From contig NZ_QJRG01000050.1 in the NCBI RefSeq assembly GCF_004025535.1, positions 177,589 to 241,588 of the forward strand: 64,000 nucleotides of DNA, in the 5' to 3' direction. Shown here piece by piece: positions 8,929-18,048 of this stretch. Position numbers and translations under genes: made by a program. Under the pieces are notes generated by a model. The model saw only the letters and a list, made by a program, of their open reading frames with translations, did not search any database and was not told where the DNA came from. The DNA comes from Pseudomonas alkylphenolica. Lineage in GTDB: Bacteria; Pseudomonadota; Gammaproteobacteria; Pseudomonadales; Pseudomonadaceae. Position 1 is the stretch's first letter. Each line of letters starts with the position of its first letter.

Positions 8929-9717
8929 GTGAGCAATTTTCTGAAGTATGAGCAAGCGGGTCATGTCGTCACCCTGACGATGAATGACCCGGAGCGGCGC
9001 AATCCATTGACCGGCAACAGTGCCGTAGCCGAGTTTCTTGAGGCCATCGAGCGGATCGAGCGCGACAGCAGCGTTCGCGCGGTAATCATTACCGGTGCCG
9101 GCAGTGCGTTTTGCTCAGGTGGTAACGTGCGCGACATGGAGCGCTACGGGCAAATGTCGGGGATGGCGTTGCGTCAGGAGTATCGCACCGGCATCCAGCG
9201 CCTGCCGTTGGCGCTGTTCAATCTGGAAGTGCCGGTGATCGCCGCGGTGAATGGCGCGGCCATTGGCGCCGGCCTTGATCTGGCCTGCATGTGCGATATC
9301 CGCGTGGCCTCTGAAAACGCCCGGTTTGCCGAAAGCTTCGTCAAACTGGGGATTATTCCCGGTGACGGCGGTGCATGGTTGTTGCCGCGCATTATCGGCC
9401 TGTCCCGGGCCACCGAGCTGACCCTGACCGGGCAGATGATCGATGCCCGCCAGGCTGAGCAATGGAACCTGGTGTCGCGGGTGGTGCCGCCCGAGCTGTT
9501 GCTCGAGAGTGCTCGCGAGATCGCTGCAGCCATTGCCGAAAACCCGCCCCATGCGGTGCGCCTGGCCAAGCGCCTGTTGCGCGAAGCCTTGCATACCCGG
9601 CTCGACACACTGCTGGAAATGTCCGCGACCTTTCAGGTGCTGTCGCACCAGACCGCGGATCACCGCGAGGCCGTAGCAGCGTTTATCGAGAAGCGTCCGG
9701 CGACTTTCACCGGTTGA
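8929..9717 (+). CDS. crotonase-family protein, PaaG-like, without hydratase glutamates
   Basis: A 262-residue enoyl-CoA hydratase/isomerase superfamily member. The oxyanion-hole motifs CSGGN (62-66) and AAIGAG (110-115) are present. The two hydratase glutamates are replaced: D117 in GAGLDLA, and F137 in AESFVKLG. This matches isomerases of the PaaG type or other crotonases better than a classical hydratase. I start it at GTG 8929, seven bases after GAGGAGG; an in-frame ATG at 8878 lies inside the previous gene. It is the last gene of the first operon and is followed by a strong hairpin. It may shift a double bond to the 2-position before hydration by the product of the gene at 285. Confidence 0.87.
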   Translation: MSNFLKYEQAGHVVTLTMNDPERRNPLTGNSAVAEFLEAIERIERDSSVRAVIITGAGSAFCSGGNVRDMERYGQMSGMALRQEYRTGIQRLPLALFNLEVPVIAAVNGAAIGAGLDLACMCDIRVASENARFAESFVKLGIIPGDGGAWLLPRIIGLSRATELTLTGQMIDARQAEQWNLVSRVVPPELLLESAREIAAAIAENPPHAVRLAKRLLREALHTRLDTLLEMSATFQVLSHQTADHREAVAAFIEKRPATFTG

Positions 9718-9736
9718 GTGTCACCGCACGTAACGT

Positions 9737-9759
9737 CCGCTGCGCACCCCGCGCAGCGG
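9737..9759 (+). terminator. hairpin at end of first catabolic operon
   Basis: Perfect nine-base stem CCGCTGCGC/GCGCAGCGG with a five-base loop, 20 bases after the crotonase stop. GTAAC and GTTAC just outside extend the pairing with small bulges. There is no long T-run, so it is either a weak intrinsic terminator or an mRNA-stabilising stem. Confidence 0.55.
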
Positions 9760-9804
9760 GTTGTTACACCCTCGAACAGCAGACGAAAAACACTTCATCC
9801 AAAT

Positions 9805-9818
9805 CACCCGTTCGGGTG
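9805..9818 (+). promoter_or_regulatory. palindrome CACCCGTTCGGGTG upstream of the DUF1302 gene
   Basis: Six-base arms CACCCG and CGGGTG flank TT, 66 bases before the DUF1302 start codon. The half-site resembles the ACCCG/CGGGT dyad of the motif at 4268. A LuxR-type regulator is encoded three genes downstream. Candidate operator; no binding evidence can be drawn from sequence alone. Confidence 0.45.
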
Positions 9819-9884
9819 TGAGGGCCTCACCGCAGCCTCGCTAGCATGAGCGCTCACCACGTCATTCTTTACCGGGGAAACCGC

Positions 9885-11717
9885 ATGACAAAAACAACAA
9901 TGCGCGGCGTCTTTCAGCCCAGCCTGCTGGCGGTAGCCGTGATGGTTGCCTCCTGTGCGAGCCACCAGGCGCAGGCTGTCGATTTTGCGATTGGCGAGAT
10001 TCAGGGGTCGTTCGATTCATCGCTGTCAATCGGGGCCAGCTGGTCGACAGCCGATCCCGACAAGCAGTTCATCTCCAACTTCAACTCCCAGGGTGTCAGC
10101 GGTGGCGAGTCCGCTTCGCGCACCACCGACGACAACCGCTTGAACTTCAAAAAGGGCGAGACCTTCTCGAAGATCTTCAAGGGCGTGCATGACCTGGAGC
10201 TGAAATACGCCGACAGCGGTGTGTTCGTACGGGGCAAGTACTGGTACGACTTTGAACTGATGGACGAAAGCCGTCCGTTCTACGACATCGATGATGCGGG
10301 GCGTGACCGCGCTGCCAAATCGTCCGGGGCGATGTTCCTCGACAGCTTCATCTACCACAACTACACCCTTGGCGATCAGGTCGGTAATGTGCGCCTGGGC
10401 AAGCAGGTGGTGAGCTGGGGCGAGAGCACCTTTATCGGTAACTCGATCAACAGCATCAACCCGATTGACGTGGCCGCCTTGCGTCGCCCCGGCGCCGAAG
10501 TCAAAGAAGGTCTGATTCCGGTCAACCTGCTCTACGTGTCCCAGGGCATGGCCGACAACATCACCGCCGAAGCGTTCTACCAGCTGGAGTGGGACAAATC
10601 GGTGGTCGACAACTGCGGCACCTTCTTCGGCAGCGATGGCGTGCCGCAAGGCTGCAACGACCGCCTGGTAGTCGCCGGGCTGGACCTGCCGCCTGGTGTG
10701 GCGCGCAACACCGGTGGAGCGGCCGCGGTCGCTGCGGGCACCGACAATGCCTTCATTCCACGCCTGAAAGACAACGATGCCCGCGACAGCGGCCAGTATG
10801 GCGTGGCCCTGCGCTGGTATGTTCCGGAGGCGAACGACACCGAGTTCGGCGCCTATGCGATGAACTATCACAGCCGCAACCCGTACCTGAGCATCAACCA
10901 GATGACCAGTGCGGCAGGTGGCGTGACCTCGGCGCGCAGCGTGCGCTACTTCATCGACTACCCGCAAGACATCCGCCTTTACGGCCTGAGCTTCCAGACC
11001 AACGTGTCTGGCATGGCACTGGGCGGCGAAGTCAGTTATCGGCCGAACATGCCCTTGCAACTCAACACCGCAGACCTGCTGTCGGCAGGCACCTTTGGCG
11101 CCACCTCGCCACTGATCACCAGCGGCTTTGCCGGCCGCACGCTGGGCGCCCAGGTCAATGGCTACAAGCGCATGCCGGTTACCCAGGCGCAGGTCACGGC
11201 AACGCAGTTTTTCGACCAGGTGTTGGGCGCCAGTCGTCTGACCCTGGTGGGCGAGGTCGGCTACAACCACATCAATGGTCTGGGCAAGGCCGATGGCTCC
11301 GACCTGCGCTTCGGGCGCAGCCCGGCCTTCGGTTCCGGCGAGCTGCAGGGCGCAGCCGGGGCAGCAACCTGCCGAGGAACGGCGGCGGGCACGCCAACGG
11401 CGAGCAACCCGGCGCAGGAGTGCAACGACGACGGCTTCTATACCAGCAACAGCTGGGGCTACCGCCTGCGCGGCAAGCTCGATTACCAGAACGTGGTCGC
11501 CGGCATCAACCTGTCGCCCAACCTGGCCTGGTCCCATGACGTCCAAGGCTATGGCCCGAACTTCGATGAAGGCTCCAAAGCAGTCAGCGTCGGCGTCGAT
11601 GCCGACTACCTGAACACCTATACCGCCAGCCTCAGTTACACCAACTACTTCGATGGCGATTTCAACACCAACGTCGACCGTGACTTCGTTGCGCTGAGCT
11701 TCGGCGTGAATTTCTGA
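9885..11717 (+). CDS. DUF1302 family exported protein, copy A
   Basis: A 610-residue protein with a signal peptide ending near AQA (about residue 31) and many alternating aromatic strands ending in a C-terminal phenylalanine (FGVNF). This is typical of an outer-membrane beta-barrel. DUF1302 proteins are found in Pseudomonas and other proteobacteria next to DUF1329 genes and pathways for hydrophobic compounds; an uptake or surface role is inferred, not proven. ATG 9885 is preferred because the region before it (from 9846) is not signal-like and the GGGG before ATG can act as ribosome-binding site. The DUF1329 gene follows after 29 bases. Copy B at 24,482 on the other strand has exactly the same length and long identical blocks, for example around FKKGETFSKIFKGVHDLELK. 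Confidence 0.9.
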   Translation: MTKTTMRGVFQPSLLAVAVMVASCASHQAQAVDFAIGEIQGSFDSSLSIGASWSTADPDKQFISNFNSQGVSGGESASRTTDDNRLNFKKGETFSKIFKGVHDLELKYADSGVFVRGKYWYDFELMDESRPFYDIDDAGRDRAAKSSGAMFLDSFIYHNYTLGDQVGNVRLGKQVVSWGESTFIGNSINSINPIDVAALRRPGAEVKEGLIPVNLLYVSQGMADNITAEAFYQLEWDKSVVDNCGTFFGSDGVPQGCNDRLVVAGLDLPPGVARNTGGAAAVAAGTDNAFIPRLKDNDARDSGQYGVALRWYVPEANDTEFGAYAMNYHSRNPYLSINQMTSAAGGVTSARSVRYFIDYPQDIRLYGLSFQTNVSGMALGGEVSYRPNMPLQLNTADLLSAGTFGATSPLITSGFAGRTLGAQVNGYKRMPVTQAQVTATQFFDQVLGASRLTLVGEVGYNHINGLGKADGSDLRFGRSPAFGSGELQGAAGAATCRGTAAGTPTASNPAQECNDDGFYTSNSWGYRLRGKLDYQNVVAGINLSPNLAWSHDVQGYGPNFDEGSKAVSVGVDADYLNTYTASLSYTNYFDGDFNTNVDRDFVALSFGVNF

Positions 11718-11746
11718 TGCAACTCTGCCCCCAGAGGTACCTGGAA

Positions 11747-13129
11747 ATGACTCATTTCACTATCAATGCACGTACGATCCTGCGCGCTGGCGCGCTGAGC
11801 CTGTCGCTGCTGGCCAGCGCGGTCATGGCGGCGGTATCGCCCCAGGAAGCCGCCCAGCTGGGCACTACCCTGACGCCGTTGGGGGCCCAGAAAGAGGGCA
11901 ACGCCAGTGGCAGCATTCCGCCCTGGACCGGGGGCTTGAAACCCGGTGCGGCGCCGCTCGACAACGGCTTTCTCGGTGATCCGTTTGCCGCAGACAAACC
12001 GCAAATGATCATCACTGCGGCCAATGCCGAACAGTACAAGGACAATCTGACGCCGGGGCAACTGGCTATGTTCAAGCGTTACCCGGATAGCTACAGGATT
12101 CCGGTGTACAAGACGCAACGAACCGCAGCCGTGCCACAGAACATTTATGACCTCGCGAAAAAGAGTGCGGTAACCACCGAGCTGACGCCGGACGGCAACG
12201 GTCTGCTGAACTTCTCGCAAACCCGCTATTACCCGTTCCCGATTCCGAAAAACGGTGTCGAGGTCTACTGGAACCACGCCAACCGTTACCGCGGTGGCAA
12301 CATGGAACGCCAGGCGGCCCAGGCGGCCCCGCAAACCAACGGTTCGTACTCCATCGTCGAATACGTGGACAAACTGGCCTTTCCGCAATTGATGGAAGGG
12401 GTCGAAGGCGGGCAGGGCGACAACGTCCTGTACTACTACAAGCAGGAAATCACCGCTCCGTCGCGCATGGCCGGCAGTGTGATCCTCATTCACGAAACCA
12501 TCGACCAGGTGAAGGAACCACGCCTGGCGTGGGTCTACAACGCCGGTCAACGCCGGGTACGCCGGGCTCCTCAGGTGGCCTATGACGGCCCGGGCAGCGG
12601 CTCGGACGGCATGCGCACCGCCGACAACACCGACATGATGAACGGCGCTCCGGATCGCTATGACTGGAAACTGGTCGGCAAAAAGGAGCTGTACATCCCG
12701 TACAACAACTACAAGCTGCAGTCGCCAGCGCTCAAGTACGACGAGATTATCAAACCGGGGCACATCAACCAGGACCTGACCCGCTATGAGCTACACCGGG
12801 TGTGGCACGTCGAGGCGACATTGAAGCCGGGTCAGCGTCATATCTACGCCAAGCGCGACATGTACTTCGACGAAGACACCTGGCAGCTGGCCGAGGTCGA
12901 CCACTACGACGGCCGTGGCCAACTGTGGCGGGTGGCGGAAGGTTATGCGATCAACGACTACGAACGCGGCGCGCCCAACTTCGCCATGCTCGGAATTTAT
13001 GACCTGATGGCCGGTCGTTACAACGTCCTGGCAATGACCAACCAGTCCCGGCATGCCACTACCTATGGCATGAGCGCGAAAATGAACGACTTCACCCCGT
13101 CGGCACTGCGCAACGCCGGTATCCGCTGA
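11747..13129 (+). CDS. DUF1329 family exported protein, copy A
   Basis: A 460-residue protein with a classical signal peptide ending near VMA (about residue 28), followed by AVSPQEAAQLGTTLTPLGA, the usual DUF1329 opening. The family has a predicted fold related to lipoprotein-binding LolA/LolB and nearly always neighbours DUF1302. A periplasmic or outer-membrane role in handling lipophilic molecules is inferred. I choose ATG 11747; an in-frame ATG at 11,717 overlaps the stop of DUF1302 but would bury the signal peptide. Two further paralogues lie at 23,088 and 41,791. The MMPL/RND and BNR (YCF48-like) genes that often accompany this pair elsewhere are not in this window. Confidence 0.9.
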   Translation: MTHFTINARTILRAGALSLSLLASAVMAAVSPQEAAQLGTTLTPLGAQKEGNASGSIPPWTGGLKPGAAPLDNGFLGDPFAADKPQMIITAANAEQYKDNLTPGQLAMFKRYPDSYRIPVYKTQRTAAVPQNIYDLAKKSAVTTELTPDGNGLLNFSQTRYYPFPIPKNGVEVYWNHANRYRGGNMERQAAQAAPQTNGSYSIVEYVDKLAFPQLMEGVEGGQGDNVLYYYKQEITAPSRMAGSVILIHETIDQVKEPRLAWVYNAGQRRVRRAPQVAYDGPGSGSDGMRTADNTDMMNGAPDRYDWKLVGKKELYIPYNNYKLQSPALKYDEIIKPGHINQDLTRYELHRVWHVEATLKPGQRHIYAKRDMYFDEDTWQLAEVDHYDGRGQLWRVAEGYAINDYERGAPNFAMLGIYDLMAGRYNVLAMTNQSRHATTYGMSAKMNDFTPSALRNAGIR

Positions 13130-13144
13130 CCGTTGGTCTTAATC

Positions 13145-13170
13145 ACAACGCCCTGTTCGCAGGGCGTTGT
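13145..13170 (+). terminator. hairpin after DUF1329 copy A
   Basis: Perfect ten-base stem ACAACGCCCT/AGGGCGTTGT with loop GTTCGC, beginning 16 bases after the stop codon. There is no marked T-tract, but stem strength and position support a terminator between the envelope genes and the regulator. Confidence 0.7.
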
Positions 13171-13187
13171 GCGATCAACGGGCGACC

Positions 13188-13203
13188 ACCTGATGTGGGT
13201 GGC
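13188..13203 (+). promoter_or_regulatory. shared motif ACCTGATGTGGGTGGC upstream of the LuxR gene
   Basis: This 16-mer matches the ones at 4268 and 15,406 at 13 and 14 positions respectively. With the CC before it, it forms CCACC...GGTGG. It ends 57 bases before the regulator's start codon, so autoregulation by the LuxR protein is possible. Confidence 0.5.
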
Positions 13204-13260
13204 GCGTAACACGCAGGCGAAGCCAATGATGGTCACCTCACTCTATCAGCGAGGTGCGCC

Positions 13261-15381
13261 ATGTTTGTACCACGGCCGCATTTGTGCGACTTACTCAGGC
13301 GCGAGCAGCGCCGCCTGCAACTGCTCTGTGCGCCTGCAGGTTACGGAAAGACAGTGCTGCTGCGCCGCTATGTGCAGGACCTGCCATCGTCCACCAGGGT
13401 GGTCTGGCTGGACCTGGAAGGGCAGGCGCCGAGTTTGCTGGAGTTGATCAGGATCCTGGCCGGTGAGCTGGGGCTGGCTGCCGAGACATCACCTGAAGCC
13501 CTGTTGGTGTATCTGGCTGCCACGGGCCGGGCAGTCCAGGCCACAGACGACGATCACATCCGCCTTCGCCTGGTCTTCGACGACCTGCCAGGTGTTATGC
13601 CTGCGGACCTCAACCGCTGGTTCGACCAACTCTTGTGCCTGCACAACCCGCACCTGCAGCTACTGGTCAGCTGTCGCCAGCGCCCCGACTGGAACCTGCC
13701 GCAACTGATGCTCACGGGTGAACTGCTGGAGCTGGACGCCCGGCAACTGGCACTGCGCCCTGATGAGTTCGATGCCCTGGTTGCACTGATCGCGCCTGAA
13801 TCCGACACGGCATGGAGGGAAAACCTCTGGCATCAGACCGGCGGGTGGTGTGCCGGTGTTCGCTTGCTGCCCGCGTCATTGCTCGGTGCCTACCTTGAGC
13901 GCGAGCTGCTCCAGCGTCTGGGCGATGAACAACGGGAAATGCTTTACGGTCTGGCCCATTTGTCCAAGGCCAGCGCCGAACTTTGCGAGCAACTCTGGGA
14001 AGGGCAGCAAGGCGCGCACGTGTTTGGTGGCCTGGTGGCAGCCCAGGCCTTTTTGTTTCCTATCGATAATCAGCCGGGCTGGTTTCGCTTGTTGCCGGCG
14101 GTGGCGCAGGCACTGCAACCGCACCTCAGTGGTGCACCCTTGCTACGGCTGCGCTTGCGTGCCTGTCAGCGGCTCAATGTACTGGGGCAGGTCGATGATG
14201 CCGTCGAGCAGGCACTCAGTGCCGATCGGCCGGAAGTGGCGGCCAGTTACATGGAGCGCTTGTGGCTGAGCTGGATTTTGGCCGAGCGGCACCTGGGCCG
14301 GTTCATGGACTGGCGTGAGCGTATCGAGCCGCAGCTGCTGCAGAGTAGCCCGCGGCTGATCTACCTGTGCGCTAAGGCCCTGGTGTTCAGTGGACGGCTG
14401 GAAGAAGCCGAGGACTGCCTGCAACGGCTCGGGCAGTTTTTGCCGCTGCCCGAGCCGCAGCGCAACCGGCGCCTGCTGGCGAACTGGCAGGCGCTGTATG
14501 GCACCCTCCAGGCGATCCGAGGCAACCTTGATCCGGCGCGCGAGCATTGCCTCGACTCACTGCCGGCACTCACGGCACAGGACTGGCTGTCGGTGCTGTT
14601 GTGCCATTGCACCCTGGCGCGCATTGCCATGCAACGCGGCGAACTGCAGGAGGCCCACAGGCTGCTGGAACAGTCGCTGGAGCTTGCCCGGCGCCAGGGC
14701 AGTCGCGACGCCGAGGTGCTGGTGAACACCGACCGGGTGCGCTTGCTGCTGCTTCAGGGCCGGCTGAGCCTGGCACAGGCGGTATTGCGCAACGAGTGTG
14801 CGTACCTCAAAGGTGCCAACACCCAACCCAATCCCTTGCTGGGCCGCTTGCTGTTTATGCACGGCGAACTGTTGCTGCTGCAGGGGCGCGGCGATGAGGC
14901 CGAGCAGGTCTTGCAGAACGGGCTGTTGCAGGTACGCGACGTGTGCGCTCCGTTTGTGCTGGCGGCCTACTTGCTGTTGTCCGAGTGTGCCGCGCGCAAG
15001 GGGGAGGCCGACAAGGCGCAGCTGCTGCTTTACGACGGCGAGCGTCGCATGCAATGGGCAAAAATCGACACGGCCTGCTTCCAGGGGCCTATTGCTGCGC
15101 AGCAAGCACGCAACCAGGCCTTTGCGCAGGGCAAGGCTGCTGATGCTGCGCCGCCGGCCCAGGCCGCTGGCGTAGCGGATTACCAGGATGACCTGACCCC
15201 TCGGGAAGTGTCGGTGCTCAAGTTGCTGGCAGAAGGCATGTCGGTGCGTGAAGTCGGCCATCGCCTGTTCATTTCGGAGAACACGGTGAAAAGCCATGCC
15301 AAGAACATCAACGTCAAGCTGGGTGCGTGTCGCCGTACCCAGGCCATCAACAGCGCCAAGGCCATGGGCATTCTTGCCTGA
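13261..15381 (+). CDS. LuxR family ATP-binding regulator, MalT-like, copy 1
   Basis: A 706-residue one-component regulator. A Walker A motif APAGYGKT stands near residues 24-31, and LVFDDLP near 105 is a Walker B-like acid pair. A long helical repeat region like that of MalT follows, and a LuxR-type helix-turn-helix fills the last 60 residues (LTPREVSVL, then FISENTVKSHAKNI). MalT-type proteins bind a small inducer and ATP, oligomerise and activate promoters. The start leaves an unusually short tail before the P-loop. The gene stands between the DUF1302/DUF1329 pair and the aldehyde/alcohol dehydrogenase genes and has copies of the shared motif on both sides, so it is the best candidate to control region 1. 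It resembles the regulator at 26,520 most closely. Confidence 0.92.
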   Translation: MFVPRPHLCDLLRREQRRLQLLCAPAGYGKTVLLRRYVQDLPSSTRVVWLDLEGQAPSLLELIRILAGELGLAAETSPEALLVYLAATGRAVQATDDDHIRLRLVFDDLPGVMPADLNRWFDQLLCLHNPHLQLLVSCRQRPDWNLPQLMLTGELLELDARQLALRPDEFDALVALIAPESDTAWRENLWHQTGGWCAGVRLLPASLLGAYLERELLQRLGDEQREMLYGLAHLSKASAELCEQLWEGQQGAHVFGGLVAAQAFLFPIDNQPGWFRLLPAVAQALQPHLSGAPLLRLRLRACQRLNVLGQVDDAVEQALSADRPEVAASYMERLWLSWILAERHLGRFMDWRERIEPQLLQSSPRLIYLCAKALVFSGRLEEAEDCLQRLGQFLPLPEPQRNRRLLANWQALYGTLQAIRGNLDPAREHCLDSLPALTAQDWLSVLLCHCTLARIAMQRGELQEAHRLLEQSLELARRQGSRDAEVLVNTDRVRLLLLQGRLSLAQAVLRNECAYLKGANTQPNPLLGRLLFMHGELLLLQGRGDEAEQVLQNGLLQVRDVCAPFVLAAYLLLSECAARKGEADKAQLLLYDGERRMQWAKIDTACFQGPIAAQQARNQAFAQGKAADAAPPAQAAGVADYQDDLTPREVSVLKLLAEGMSVREVGHRLFISENTVKSHAKNINVKLGACRRTQAINSAKAMGILA

Positions 15382-15405
15382 ACCAGCCGTTTGCACCCAC
15401 CCACC

Positions 15406-15421
15406 ACCTGATCCGGGTGGC
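15406..15421 (+). promoter_or_regulatory. shared motif ACCTGATCCGGGTGGC upstream of the aldehyde dehydrogenase gene
   Basis: Third 16-mer copy, differing from the one at 4268 at a single base. It is part of CCACC-TGATCC-GGGTGG, ends 94 bases before the ATG and begins 24 bases after the regulator's stop. It marks a probable separate promoter for the dehydrogenase operon. Confidence 0.55.
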
Positions 15422-15515
15422 GGCGCGACGTCGGGCGATGGTCAACCATGCGGCCATCCCCGACGCACGGCTGCGCACTTGCACTGGCGTCCAGACAACC
15501 ACAAGAGAGGTAGTG

Positions 15516-16868
15516 ATGAGCGCCATCGAAAGCTGGACCGGCACCGACATCCGCACGATCCTGGACAAACAGCGGACGGCCTTCCTGGCCAATGAACCCT
15601 GGACGGCGGAGCAACGCTGCGAACTGCTCGACCGGGCGATTGGCCTGCTGGTCAACCACGAACAGGCGTTCATCGAGGCGCTGACGGCTGACTTTGGCCA
15701 TCGCAGCCCGAGTTTCTCGAAGGGTAGCGAAGTGCTGTCGCCGCTGGCCACGCTCAAGCAGACCAAGGCGGAACTGGCCGAATGGATGCGCCCGGAGCAG
15801 CGCAAGGCCCGGGGTGGCGAGGCGTGGGTTCAGTACCAGCCGCTCGGCGTGGTGGGTATCGTCACGGCCTGGAACGTGCCGGGCTATATGGTTTTCAGTG
15901 GCCTCGCCGGCGCCCTGGCGGCGGGTAACCGGGTGATCATCAAGCCCTCGGAGTTTACCCCTCACACTTCGGCACTGATCGCCCGCCTGCTGCGTTCGGT
16001 GTATGCCGAGGACGAAGTGGCGGTGGTGCTTGGCGGGGCCGAGGTTGGCCAGGCGTTTTGCGCCCAGCCGTTCGACCATTTGCTCTTCACCGGTGCCACC
16101 AGCATCGGCAAGCACGTGCTGCGTGCCGCGGCTGAGCACCTGGTGCCGGTAACCCTTGAACTGGGCGGCAAATCACCGACCATCATCTCGCGCAGCGCCG
16201 ACCTCAAGGAGGCGGTGGCCAGAACCGTGGTCGGCAAGTTGCTCAACAGCGGCCAGCTGTGTGTGGCGCCAGACTACGTGTTCGTTCCGCGTGAGTCGGT
16301 GGAGGCGTTCATCCACATCGCCAGAGCGGTGGTCGCCGGCTTCCTGCCGACGCTCAAGGACAATCCCGAGTACACCGCAATCATCAATACCCGCCATTAC
16401 CAGCGGTTGCAGGGGTACCTGAGCGAAGCGCGGGCGGCCGGTGTCGAGCTGATCGAACTGAATCCGGCCAATGAGGATTTAACCACCGCGACACACAACA
16501 AGATTGTGCCGACTTTGCTGCTCAACCCGGGCGACAACCTGCAGGTGATGCAGGACGAAATCTTCGGTCCGCTGCTGCCGATCAAACCTTACGACAACAT
16601 TGCCGAAGTGATCGCCCAGGTCAATGCCCGGCCACGGCCGCTGGCGCTGTACTACTTCGGCCAAGATGCCGACGAGCAGGCCCGGGTACTGAGCCGCACC
16701 TGCTCTGGCGGCGTGACCCTGAACGGGGTCATGAGCCATGCCAGTAGCGAAGGCCTGCCATTCGGCGGCGTCGGCCAGAGCGGTATGGGTGCCTATCACG
16801 GTATCGACGGCTTCCGCACCTTCAGCCATGCCAAAGCGGTACTGCGTACTGCACCAACCCCAGCCTGA
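15516..16868 (+). CDS. aldehyde dehydrogenase (coniferyl-aldehyde-dehydrogenase-like)
   Basis: A 450-residue NAD(P)-dependent aldehyde dehydrogenase. The catalytic cysteine is C249 in NSGQLCVAPDY and the general base is E215 in LELGGKSP. The short length and absence of a long C-terminal oligomerisation extension match class 3 enzymes such as coniferyl aldehyde dehydrogenase and fatty aldehyde dehydrogenases. It should convert the aldehyde made by the neighbouring alcohol dehydrogenase to the acid used by the acyl-CoA synthetases. The start is ATG 15516 after AGAGAGG; the open frame upstream is non-coding regulatory DNA. The alcohol dehydrogenase gene follows after 29 bases, in the same operon. 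Confidence 0.9.
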   Translation: MSAIESWTGTDIRTILDKQRTAFLANEPWTAEQRCELLDRAIGLLVNHEQAFIEALTADFGHRSPSFSKGSEVLSPLATLKQTKAELAEWMRPEQRKARGGEAWVQYQPLGVVGIVTAWNVPGYMVFSGLAGALAAGNRVIIKPSEFTPHTSALIARLLRSVYAEDEVAVVLGGAEVGQAFCAQPFDHLLFTGATSIGKHVLRAAAEHLVPVTLELGGKSPTIISRSADLKEAVARTVVGKLLNSGQLCVAPDYVFVPRESVEAFIHIARAVVAGFLPTLKDNPEYTAIINTRHYQRLQGYLSEARAAGVELIELNPANEDLTTATHNKIVPTLLLNPGDNLQVMQDEIFGPLLPIKPYDNIAEVIAQVNARPRPLALYYFGQDADEQARVLSRTCSGGVTLNGVMSHASSEGLPFGGVGQSGMGAYHGIDGFRTFSHAKAVLRTAPTPA

Positions 16869-16897
16869 GCCCCCATTTACCAGTCGAGAGAATTGCC

Positions 16898-17983
16898 ATG
16901 AAAGCTGCCGTATTCCACCAGGTTGGAGCCCCGTTGGTCATTGAAGAAGTGGGCATCAGCAAACCGGGCCCGCGTGAAGTGCTGATCCGTACCCGAGCGG
17001 TTGGCGTCTGTCACTCGGACCTGCACGTCATTGACGGTTCGTTCCCGTACCCCGGCCCGATGGTGTTGGGCCACGAAGCCGCCGGTGTTGTCGAGCAGGT
17101 CGGTTCCGAAGTGCGTTCGGTCAAGCCGGGCGATCACGTGGTCACCTGCCTGACGGTATTCTGCGGCCATTGCGATCATTGCGTGACAGGGCACCTGGCC
17201 CGTTGCGTGTCGCCGGAAACCAAGCGTGGCAAGGAAGAAGAACCGCGCCTGACCTACGTGCAAAAGCCGATGCCGCAGTTCGTCAACCTGTCGGGTTTTG
17301 CCGAGCAGATGCTGGTGCACGAGAACGCCTGCGTCGCCATTCGCCGCGACATGCCGCTGGACCGCGCCGCGCTGCTGGGCTGCGCGGTCACTACAGGTAC
17401 TGGCGCGGTGTTCAACACCGCCAAGGTACGGCCGGGCGAAACCGTTGCGGTGATCGGCTGTGGCGGCATCGGTCTGGCGGCGATCAACGGTGCGGCACTG
17501 GCCGGGGCAGGGCGGATCATTGCCATCGACATGCTGGATTCAAAGCTGGAGCTGGCCAGACAGTTCGGTGCCACCGACCTGATCAACGGCAAGGACGGTG
17601 ACGCCGCCAAACAGGTACTGGAGCTGACCCGTGGCGGTGTGCATCACGCCTTCGAATGCATCGGTCTCAAACAGACCGCCGAACAGGCCTTCGCCATGCT
17701 CGCGCGCGGCGGCACCGCCACAGTGATCGGCATGCTCAAACCCGGCCTGAAGATCGAGCTGGACCCGCTGCAGCTGTTGCACGAGCGGCGCATCCAGGGC
17801 TCCTTGATGGGCTCCAACCGTTTCCCGGTCGATATGCCGCGGCTGGTGGATTTCTACCTGAGCGGCAAGCTCAAACTCGACCAGATGATTTCCCAGCGGA
17901 TCAGGCTTGAGCAGATCAACGACGCCTTCGATGAACTGCGCCGTGGCGAACTGGCGCGCTCGGTGATCGTTTTCGACGCGTGA
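16898..17983 (+). CDS. zinc-dependent alcohol dehydrogenase (MDR superfamily)
   Basis: A 361-residue medium-chain dehydrogenase. Catalytic zinc ligands are C38 and H59-E60 (GHEAAGVVEQVG). The structural zinc set is C89, C92, C95 and C103 in CGHCDHC...C. The Rossmann motif GCGGIG is near residue 185, and an acidic residue after the second strand (IAIDML) suggests NAD. The layout is that of class III-like or aryl/alkyl alcohol dehydrogenases. It should oxidise a primary alcohol to the aldehyde taken by the enzyme encoded just upstream. The start follows GAGAG. The next gene begins 65 bases downstream after a GC-rich hairpin-like stretch. Confidence 0.9.
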   Translation: MKAAVFHQVGAPLVIEEVGISKPGPREVLIRTRAVGVCHSDLHVIDGSFPYPGPMVLGHEAAGVVEQVGSEVRSVKPGDHVVTCLTVFCGHCDHCVTGHLARCVSPETKRGKEEEPRLTYVQKPMPQFVNLSGFAEQMLVHENACVAIRRDMPLDRAALLGCAVTTGTGAVFNTAKVRPGETVAVIGCGGIGLAAINGAALAGAGRIIAIDMLDSKLELARQFGATDLINGKDGDAAKQVLELTRGGVHHAFECIGLKQTAEQAFAMLARGGTATVIGMLKPGLKIELDPLQLLHERRIQGSLMGSNRFPVDMPRLVDFYLSGKLKLDQMISQRIRLEQINDAFDELRRGELARSVIVFDA

Positions 17984-18048
17984 CCGCGCCCCGCACGAAC
18001 CTGCTGCCGGCCTGGGGGCCGGCACGCCCCTGGCTACGGAGTAGAAGG

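Noticed and set aside
10026-11546. 506-codon open frame opposite the DUF1302 gene
   Set aside because: Antisense shadow of the barrel protein, with low-complexity composition and no ribosome-binding site.
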